Positions 7,438 to 12,095 of a DNA stretch of 12,095 nucleotides are shown one piece after another (within the stretch, counting starts at the first letter, position 1; each line of letters starts with the position of its first letter). The notes under the pieces are model-generated. The model had not been told where the DNA came from, ran no database searches, and saw only the letters and a program-made list of their open reading frames with translations. The position numbers were made by a program, and so were the translations under genes. Origin of the DNA: Phycisphaerales bacterium UBA1910. Lineage in GTDB: Bacteria > Planctomycetota > Phycisphaerae > Phycisphaerales > UBA1924. The stretch lies in NCBI GenBank assembly GCA_002337545.1, contig DDGE01000040.1:12551-24645 (forward strand), read 5' to 3'.

Positions 7438-8004
7438 CTACTCCTGCGATGACAATCGCTCGATCGCGGATTCAACCGTGCGTACCGAGCCGGGAACGAT
7501 GGAATCGTCGCACGCGTTGAGCAACAGCTGGTACAGACGAACCGAGACCCAACGGCCCAGCTTATAGCCGGCAGGGTCGATGTCGCCGACCACCCGGAAC
7601 CCCACCGACTCATGGAGTTTCTCGCTCCCCGGGTTGGGCACGGAGACTCCCGCGAGAACGATCCGGTACCCCTGCTCGCGAAGGATCCCGAATAACCGCT
7701 CGTACAGCGCTCGCCCGATCCCTTTTCCCTGCGCCCCGTCCACGATGTACACCCCGGACTCCACCGTCCAGTCGTACGCGTTGCGTGTTTTCCACGAGGA
7801 CGCCTTTGCAAACCCCACGAACTTGCCATCGTCGCTCGTCGCGATCAGCCACGGATAGCTACTTCGGGTCGCTTGCCAGTCCTCTTTGATCGCCTTGGCA
7901 TCCGTGCTCGCGGTGCCGAAATGCGCTACGCCGTTCATGATCGCGTGGTTCAGAACACTCGCGACATCCCCGCAATCATCGGCTTCCATCAATCGGATTT
8001 GCAT
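7438..8004 (-). CDS. GNAT N-acetyltransferase, phosphinothricin acetyltransferase (PAT)-like
   Basis: This 188-residue cytoplasmic acetyltransferase transfers acetyl from acetyl-CoA to an amine. The GNAT acetyl-CoA loop is AQGKGIGRALYERL (91-104, Q/R-x-x-G-x-G/A form). The later ESVGFRVVGDIDPAGYKLGRWVSVRLYQ (132-159) is the signature of the PAT/MnaT branch, which acts on phosphinothricin, methionine sulfone or sulfoximine and similar amino-acid analogues. The start chosen is ATG 8004, because GGAGGTGATC (8014-8005) fits the 16S rRNA tail exactly and ends directly before it; a GTG at 8010 lies inside that site. About 28 residues after the signature are extra and unrecognised. It sits 30 bases after the permease gene and two bases before the HugZ-like gene, in one operon. 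The true substrate is not readable; resistance or housekeeping detoxification are both possible. Confidence 0.9.
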   Translation of the reverse strand: MQIRLMEADDCGDVASVLNHAIMNGVAHFGTASTDAKAIKEDWQATRSSYPWLIATSDDGKFVGFAKASSWKTRNAYDWTVESGVYIVDGAQGKGIGRALYERLFGILREQGYRIVLAGVSVPNPGSEKLHESVGFRVVGDIDPAGYKLGRWVSVRLYQLLLNACDDSIVPGSVRTVESAIERLSSQE

Positions 8005-8014
8005 GATCACCTCC
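8005..8014 (-). promoter_or_regulatory. Full-length Shine-Dalgarno of the GNAT gene
   Basis: GGAGGTGATC directly before ATG 8004 is complementary over ten bases to the conserved end of 16S rRNA (GATCACCTCC). It is the strongest ribosome binding site in the window and fixes the start, five bases after the GGAGG core. Confidence 0.85.
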
Positions 8015-8034
8015 GCAACGCAACATACAGCATA

Positions 8035-9771
8035 TCACACGCGGAAGATCGACCCGAGTTTCTTCCCAAGCATCAACGAAGCGCCAAACAGCGTGATCGT
8101 CAGCAGGGTCATCCCCCACACGCCCATCGCCGACGCGATGTAGATCCCGTCACCCAATCGGTTCGTGAACTCGAAGATCATCTTCGTGATCGGGAAATGA
8201 TCGCTCCGCTGCGCCAGAATCAGCGAATCGGACACCTCGAGCATCGAGAAACTGAACACCAACAGCCCGCCCGCGATCAGGTTCGCCATGATCAACGGCA
8301 CGATCACCTTCCGCACCGCTGTCACCCGCGAGGCGCCCAGGTTCACCGCCGCTTCCTCAAGCTCGCCAGAGGTCTGCTCGAGACCCGAAACGGTCGAGCG
8401 GACGATGTATGGCAATCGCCGGATCGCGTACGCGATGATCAGCAGGGGGAAGGGGTTCGGGTCCTCGCCGAAGACCTCGAGGTTGAGCCAAGTCCCCTCC
8501 AGAGGTCCGCCAGACTCGAACGGCCAGCGGAGGGTCATCGCGACATAGCCGAACGCCATCACAAGCCCCGGCACCGCGAGCGGCAGCATGCACAACGCAT
8601 CAAGCAGCGAACGCCCCTTGATCGTTGTCCGCACGATCAGGTACCCGATGAGCACCCCGAACGCCATGTTCAACACCATCGCGATCAAGGACAGGATCAG
8701 CGAGTTCTTGATCGAGTTGAACGACTCGCTGGCGGTCAACGCCTCGTTGAAGTGGCTGAGGGTGATGTCCTTGGGGAAAACCGTGCCGTACCACGAACCG
8801 GGCTCAGCGATGCTCGTCAGGACCACCCCGATATGCGGCAGGATGGCGAGCAACACCACAAACCCGAAGCCGAGCGACGCGGCCCAGCCCCAGAACGGCG
8901 GCAACGGGGTTTCACCGCCCGCACGCGAGGCCTTGGAGTACATCGCGTATCCCTTGCGACCAAAGACCATCTTCCCCATCAGGTAGAACATGACCGCGGA
9001 AACGAGCAGCACAAGTGTCAACGCGTACGGCTCGGCGCTGTTCTGGACTTCCTTGAGCCCATAGAAAATCTGCACGCTCGTAACGCCGTAGTAATCAAAC
9101 ATCAGCGGCGTGCCCAGCTCGGTAAAGCTCCAGATGAAGACAATCGTCGCACCCGCGAACAGCCCCGGCCGGATAAGGGGCAGGGTGATCTTGAAGAACC
9201 GACGCCATCCGCCCGCACCGAGGTTCTCGGCGCTTTCGTCGAGCGCGGGATCAAGGTTCGCCAGCGACGCCGTTGCGTTGAGATAGATGATCGGATAGAG
9301 GTGTAGCGCCATGACCAGGACAACACCCCAGAACTTTGCTTGCCCAAGGATGTCCCAGTCCGTCCCGAGCAACGCGTTGAGTGCACCCTCACGCCCGAGC
9401 AAGGCCCGGATCCCGATGGCACCGACGAACGGGGGAAGGATCAGGGGCACCAGGATCGAAGCGTTCAGGATCTTCTTCCCAGGGAACGAATAACGGGCGC
9501 TGAGCACCGCGAGGGGTAACGAGATCACGATGCACAGAAATGTGACGGCGCACGCGATCTTGAACGCGTTCATGATCCCGCCCATCAGGTTCGGATCTTC
9601 AAAGACCAGACGCAGATGATCGAGGGTGAACCCCGATCCCGTCGCCGGATCCTCCGCGAACCCGCCTCGGACTGTCAGCCCGATCGGATAGAGCAGGAAC
9701 ACACTGAGCACGAAGAGCATCAGCGCGAGGAGCCCGTATTGGATGAGATTTCGATACGTGCGTGCGGACAT
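8035..9771 (-). CDS. Double-length ABC transporter permease of the ferric iron (FbpB/SfuB-like) type
   Basis: This 578-residue inner-membrane protein carries two fused binding-protein-dependent permease domains, the arrangement of FbpB/SfuB iron permeases and of related 2-aminoethylphosphonate permeases. Each half has an EAA loop that docks the ATPase: DESAENLGAGGWRRFFKITL (178-197) and EEAAVNLGASRVTAVRKVIV (472-491). About twelve membrane segments are visible, the first at 12-32, with a cytoplasmic or loop link near 270-295. The ATG at 9771 has no Shine-Dalgarno upstream (CTGGACCTCC precedes it), unlike its operon mates. It is the first gene of the minus operon, divergent from hpf. No ATPase or substrate-binding protein gene is in the window; as hpf lies upstream on the other strand, they must be encoded elsewhere. 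Ferric iron is the family default; the real substrate is not proven. Confidence 0.9.
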   Translation of the reverse strand: MSARTYRNLIQYGLLALMLFVLSVFLLYPIGLTVRGGFAEDPATGSGFTLDHLRLVFEDPNLMGGIMNAFKIACAVTFLCIVISLPLAVLSARYSFPGKKILNASILVPLILPPFVGAIGIRALLGREGALNALLGTDWDILGQAKFWGVVLVMALHLYPIIYLNATASLANLDPALDESAENLGAGGWRRFFKITLPLIRPGLFAGATIVFIWSFTELGTPLMFDYYGVTSVQIFYGLKEVQNSAEPYALTLVLLVSAVMFYLMGKMVFGRKGYAMYSKASRAGGETPLPPFWGWAASLGFGFVVLLAILPHIGVVLTSIAEPGSWYGTVFPKDITLSHFNEALTASESFNSIKNSLILSLIAMVLNMAFGVLIGYLIVRTTIKGRSLLDALCMLPLAVPGLVMAFGYVAMTLRWPFESGGPLEGTWLNLEVFGEDPNPFPLLIIAYAIRRLPYIVRSTVSGLEQTSGELEEAAVNLGASRVTAVRKVIVPLIMANLIAGGLLVFSFSMLEVSDSLILAQRSDHFPITKMIFEFTNRLGDGIYIASAMGVWGMTLLTITLFGASLMLGKKLGSIFRV

Positions 9772-9774
9772 GGA

Positions 9775-9807
9775 GGTCCAGTGTATGTATCCATCTCCCG
9801 ATGGACC
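9775..9807 (-). promoter_or_regulatory. Leader of the permease gene with two mutually exclusive stems
   Basis: Read on the minus strand, TCCATC (9805-9800) can pair with GATGGA (9795-9790) across a GGGA loop. Alternatively GGTCCA (9807-9802) can pair with TGGACC (9780-9775), which ends three bases before the ATG at 9771. The two share bases 9802-9805, so they cannot form together. The outer stem would bury the start region, which lacks a Shine-Dalgarno. Regulation by alternative folding is possible, but six-pair stems also arise by chance. Confidence 0.3.
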
Positions 9808-9813
9808 GCCCTC

Positions 9814-9828
9814 GGGTTCATGAAACCC
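9814..9828. repeat. Near-perfect palindrome in the permease-hpf intergenic region
   Basis: GGGTTCATGAAACCC is a 15-base inverted repeat: GGGTT and AACCC arms, with TTCATGAA at the centre and one T short of perfect. It lies between the divergent permease and hpf genes, where an operator could control one or both. No regulator is identified. Confidence 0.35.
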
Positions 9829-9856
9829 GCATCAGCAGGCATCGGGCAGGGCGGGC

Positions 9857-9885
9857 GTGCAATTCAACGCCGGTTCCCCTAGAAT
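9857..9885 (+). promoter_or_regulatory. Possible hpf promoter
   Basis: TAGAAT (9880-9885) resembles a -10 box and GTGCAA (9857-9862), 17 bases upstream, is a three-of-six match to a -35 box. The leader to the ATG at 9951 would be about 60 bases. I saw no sigma-54 (-24/-12) motif in this region. Confidence 0.35.
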
Positions 9886-9950
9886 AGATTGGTTCGGGGT
9901 TGGTCACAGGATGTCTCGCCAACCCGACAAGAACCCGAAAGGAGTTCACG

Positions 9951-10259
9951 ATGCGTATTAATGTCGTTGGTTTGCACTTGGAAGTGACCGATCCCATCCG
10001 TCAGCACGCGGAAAAAAAGGCCGGGAAACTCGATAAGTTCAATGATTTGACCCAGCAGATCGATATCAAGTTCTGGAAAGAGAACTCCGCACAGGAAAAC
10101 TTCACCGTTGAAGTCGTCGTTGATGTGATCAACCACCACGACTTCATCGCAAAGGCAGACGGGCACGACCTGTATCTGGTGATCGATGACGCGATCAACA
10201 AGGTCTCTCGCCAACTCAATGACCACCGCGAGAAGCTCAAAATCGAGCATCGCGCCTGA
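9951..10259 (+). CDS. hpf: Ribosome hibernation-promoting factor, short form (HPF/YfiA family)
   Basis: This 102-residue protein is the size of the short HPF (E. coli 95 residues) and lacks the C-terminal dimerisation domain of long HPF. The start MRINVVGLHLEVTDPIRQHAE is the usual beta strand and first helix, with KKAGKLDKFND following. The later YLVIDDAINKVSRQLNDHREKLK (75-97) is the second helix that lies in the 30S decoding centre. HPF blocks the mRNA and tRNA sites of idle ribosomes and helps make 100S dimers. The ATG at 9951 follows AAAGGAG (9938-9944) by six bases; a longer frame from 9900 adds a sequence not seen in the family. ptsN begins 32 bases after the stop, so the two are probably co-transcribed, matching the hpf-ptsN order of proteobacteria. 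Expression in slow growth is expected from the family, not shown here. Confidence 0.93.
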   Translation: MRINVVGLHLEVTDPIRQHAEKKAGKLDKFNDLTQQIDIKFWKENSAQENFTVEVVVDVINHHDFIAKADGHDLYLVIDDAINKVSRQLNDHREKLKIEHRA

Positions 10260-10291
10260 TCGACAGGATGTCCCGTGGGAGAACACTTCGC

Positions 10292-10768
10292 ATGAAACTG
10301 ACGGAGATCATCACGCCCGACTCGATCCGAGTCCCGCTCGAATCCACCGAGCGCGACGAGGTTATCTCAGAGCTCATCGACACGCTCATCGCGTCCGGTG
10401 CAGCCGACGCGTCGATCCGCGACGAACTGCTCGAGAAACTGCTCGAACGCGAACGCAAGCATTCCACCGGGTTCGGGCGTGGTGTCGCCGTCCCCCATGT
10501 GAAGCACACCAGCATCGAAAAGATGACCGCCGCGATCGGGGTCACAGGCAAGGGGATTGATTTCAACTCCCTTGACAAACAGCCGGTGTACACCGTGTTC
10601 CTCCTCCTGAGCCCGCAGAGCCGTCCGGAAGAACACCTGCAGGCGATGGAGCTCATCTTCAAGAACCTGTCCAAAGACACCTTCCGACGCGAACTCCGCC
10701 AGGCGGACGACGCCGAACAGATCCACAAACTCCTCGACGATGCCGATCACCACCGCGTCGGGGGTTGA
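10292..10768 (+). CDS. ptsN: PTS IIA-Ntr-like regulatory protein (PtsN)
   Basis: This 158-residue protein is the expected size for EIIA-Ntr. It starts MKLTEIITPDSIRVPLEST, as in the family, and carries the phospho-histidine H69 in FGRGVAVPHVKH. VYTVFLLLSPQSRPEEHLQAMELI (99-122) is the fructose/nitrogen IIA signature. The phosphate comes from HPr/NPr, encoded just downstream. PtsN does not move sugar; its phosphorylation state regulates targets such as potassium transport and stress responses in enterobacteria. The ATG at 10292 is preferred because GGGAGA (10277-10282) lies nine bases upstream and homologues start there; the in-frame ATG at 10268 has no spaced Shine-Dalgarno. No enzyme I-Ntr gene is in the window, so the phosphate donor chain is incomplete here. 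Confidence 0.93.
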   Translation: MKLTEIITPDSIRVPLESTERDEVISELIDTLIASGAADASIRDELLEKLLERERKHSTGFGRGVAVPHVKHTSIEKMTAAIGVTGKGIDFNSLDKQPVYTVFLLLSPQSRPEEHLQAMELIFKNLSKDTFRRELRQADDAEQIHKLLDDADHHRVGG

Positions 10769-10821
10769 ACCAAAGCCGATCATGACCGCTACCGAACCGG
10801 GATCCGCCGGGAACGCCCATC

Positions 10822-11103
10822 GTGAGTGAAACCTGCTCGTCCAAAATGAAGATCCAAAACCGGTACGGTCTGCACGCCCGTCCCGCGACGGATTTCGCGC
10901 AGGCAGCCGCGGTCTTCAAGTCCGACATCACCGTGAAGCACGATGACGGCGAGGCCGACGGGAAATCCGTGATGGAACTCATGATGCTCGCCGCAACACA
11001 GGGCACAGAGATCGAGATCCTCTGCTCGGGACCCGACGCGAAGGATGCGCTCACCCACCTCGCGGACCTCGTCGCACGCGGATTCGACGAATCTGACGAC
11101 TGA
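10822..11103 (+). CDS. HPr-family phosphocarrier (NPr-like)
   Basis: This 93-residue phosphocarrier shows the HPr signature NRYGLHARPATDF with phospho-histidine H18. The second site region GKSVMELMMLAATQG (47-61) keeps the serine (S49) where HPr kinase acts in other bacteria. The ending ADLVARGFDESDD resembles the E. coli NPr tail (FDED). It should receive phosphate from enzyme I and pass it to PtsN. The GTG at 10822 is chosen because the in-frame ATG at 10846 would cut off most of the first beta strand, leaving the histidine at residue 10. The Shine-Dalgarno is weak (GGGA, 10809-10812). It lies 53 bases after ptsN, where E. coli has rapZ between the two; rapZ is absent here. It ends 11 bases from the convergent murA, with no clear terminator in between. 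Whether it is NPr or general HPr cannot be settled. Confidence 0.92.
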   Translation: MSETCSSKMKIQNRYGLHARPATDFAQAAAVFKSDITVKHDDGEADGKSVMELMMLAATQGTEIEILCSGPDAKDALTHLADLVARGFDESDD

Positions 11104-11114
11104 AAATACTCGAT

Positions 11115-12095
11115 TTACGGCGTCAACGACCCAAGCCCCCGCTCGCTGAGCTCGGTTTCGCTCATGCGGGTGATCGAGGCGCCGATGCTCCCCAGCCGTT
11201 CTTCCAGACGCTCGTACCCACGATCGATGTGGTAGACACGATTGACGACCGTCGTGCCCTCCGCGGCCATGGCCGCGATGACGAGACTGGCGCTGGCGCG
11301 AAGGTCGCTCGCCATCACCGGCGCACCCGTGAGTTGCTTGACACCCGAGATGACCGCGGTCGTCCCATGGCGGTGGACCTGCGCCCCCATGCGTGTCAGT
11401 TCCGCGACATGAAGGAACCGCTCAGGGAAAATTTTCTCCGTGATGACGGAGTTCCCGTTCGCCAGGCACAGCAAAGCCATGAACTGGGCTTGCAGGTCTG
11501 TCGGGAAGCCGGGGTGCGGCTGCGTTGTGATCTGCACGGGGCGCAGCGGCTCCGGTGCACTGATCGTGCAGGTTCGACGCAGCGGGTCGCTCGGTGTCGT
11601 CCCCCTGGGCACATCCGTCGGGTCAATATGCACGCCCATCGCCTCGAACCGATCGATCGCGGACATCAGCGCATCCATTGGGCAGTTCGTGAGCTCAATC
11701 GTCGAACCCGTCGCCGCCGCGGCACACATGTAGGTCCCGGCTTCGATCCGATCGGGGATAATCGCGTGATCGACGCCGCCGAGCGACTCCACCCCTTCGA
11801 TGGTCACTCTGGGCGAACCCGCGCCGGTGATCTTTGCACCCATGCCATTGAGCATGTTCGCCAGATCCACGATCTCCGGCTCGCACGCCGCACATTCAAT
11901 GATGGTCGTCCCCTGAGCCAGAGTCGCCGCGGACATCACATTCGCCGTCCCGAGCACCGTTGACCCGAACGGGCCGCCCAGGAACACCGTGTCGCCGATC
12001 AATCGTCCAGATTGCGGCACGCGGGCAATGATGTCGCCGCCCTCAAGCTCGATTTTGGCACCCAGCGCCTCGAGCCCACGCAGATGCAGATCCAC
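11115..12095 (-). CDS. murA: UDP-N-acetylglucosamine 1-carboxyvinyltransferase (MurA), partial at 5' end
   Basis: This encodes the C-terminal 326 residues of an enolpyruvyl transferase. The frame runs off the right edge, so the N-terminus and the catalytic cysteine loop (just before VDLHLRGLEALGA) are outside. MurA moves enolpyruvate from PEP to UDP-GlcNAc, the first committed step of peptidoglycan synthesis, in the cytoplasm. Visible signatures are CEPEIVDLANMLNGMGAKI, IIPDRIEAGTY (113-122), GFPTDLQAQF (196-205, with the catalytic aspartate D200), ERFLHVAELTRMGA, MASDLRASASLV (R266) and YHIDRGYERLEERL (R292). The loop binding the UDP-GlcNAc phosphates reads GPFGSTVLGTANVM (41-54) instead of the SVGAT-type sequence of E. 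coli, and IECAACEPE replaces IENAAREPE. This is probably a lineage variant. The stop TAA is 11 bases from the convergent HPr gene. Confidence 0.94.
   Translation of the reverse strand: MDLHLRGLEALGAKIELEGGDIIARVPQSGRLIGDTVFLGGPFGSTVLGTANVMSAATLAQGTTIIECAACEPEIVDLANMLNGMGAKITGAGSPRVTIEGVESLGGVDHAIIPDRIEAGTYMCAAAATGSTIELTNCPMDALMSAIDRFEAMGVHIDPTDVPRGTTPSDPLRRTCTISAPEPLRPVQITTQPHPGFPTDLQAQFMALLCLANGNSVITEKIFPERFLHVAELTRMGAQVHRHGTTAVISGVKQLTGAPVMASDLRASASLVIAAMAAEGTTVVNRVYHIDRGYERLEERLGSIGASITRMSETELSERGLGSLTP

Noticed and set aside
6455..7567. 370-residue open frame on the plus strand, and a 321-residue one at 6555-7520
   Set aside because: Both lie opposite the amidohydrolase and HugZ-like genes, are arginine- or serine-rich without motifs, and lack a ribosome binding site.
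7873..9306. 477-residue open frame on the plus strand
   Set aside because: It is antisense to the well-supported permease and GNAT genes, is full of R, H, Q and D with no recognisable domain, and reflects codon bias of the true strand.
9900..9950. Upstream start for hpf
   Set aside because: The added 17 residues are not found in the family, and the strong AAAGGAG sits six bases before ATG 9951.
11081..11093. GATTC-GAC-GAATC as terminator of the HPr gene
   Set aside because: It is a five-pair stem inside the coding region with no T-run; too weak to call.
1..12095. Mobile element, CRISPR, tRNA, rRNA or toxin-antitoxin genes
   Set aside because: I saw no transposase or integrase motifs, no regularly spaced repeats, no tRNA-like TTCGA arm in a cloverleaf context and no small toxin-antitoxin pair.

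Overview
The window looks like ordinary chromosomal DNA from a GC-rich Gram-negative bacterium. I favour a planctomycete, possibly of the Phycisphaerae. The reasons are a large DUF4139 protein, secreted S8 protease with Ig/FN3-like domains, GTG starts with stop-start overlaps, and a MurA whose sugar-nucleotide loop departs from the proteobacterial consensus. This placement is inferred from the feel of the proteins; no rRNA or marker search was possible. No mobile element, CRISPR array, tRNA or rRNA was seen, and almost all of the window is coding.

Layout. (1) Positions 1-3389, plus strand: the C-terminal part of a DUF4139 protein, then an OmpR/PhoB-type response regulator and its membrane histidine kinase. 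The spacing is tight (9 nt, then a 4-nt GTGA overlap), so the three genes probably form one transcript. (2) Positions 3390-5518, plus strand: a 200-nt gap with two GC-rich hairpins, then a secreted subtilisin-family protease. It ends at a strong palindromic terminator (5542-5568) shared with the convergent operon. (3) Positions 9771-5568, minus strand: a four-gene operon encoding a double-length ferric-type ABC permease, a PAT-like GNAT acetyltransferase, a HugZ/DUF2470-like split-barrel protein, and a shortened YtcJ-type amidohydrolase that keeps the metal-binding barrel but lacks both halves of the usual beta-sandwich domain. (4) Positions 9951-11103, plus strand: hpf, ptsN and an HPr/NPr gene. 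This is the core of the nitrogen-PTS cluster known beside rpoN in proteobacteria, here without rpoN or rapZ. (5) Positions 12095-11115, minus strand: the C-terminal three quarters of murA, converging on the HPr gene with an 11-nt gap.

How the genes work together. The DUF4139/two-component unit is probably an envelope-sensing module. hpf-ptsN-HPr couples phosphotransfer signalling to ribosome hibernation. The minus-strand operon combines a putative iron-type permease with a haem/FMN-barrel-like protein, but its substrate cannot be read from the sequence, and no ATPase or binding protein lies in the window. I see no clearly new multi-gene system. The items most worth a second look are the barrel-only amidohydrolase, the DUF4139-response regulator-kinase unit with a HAMP-less kinase, and the rpoN-free hpf-ptsN-HPr cluster next to murA.
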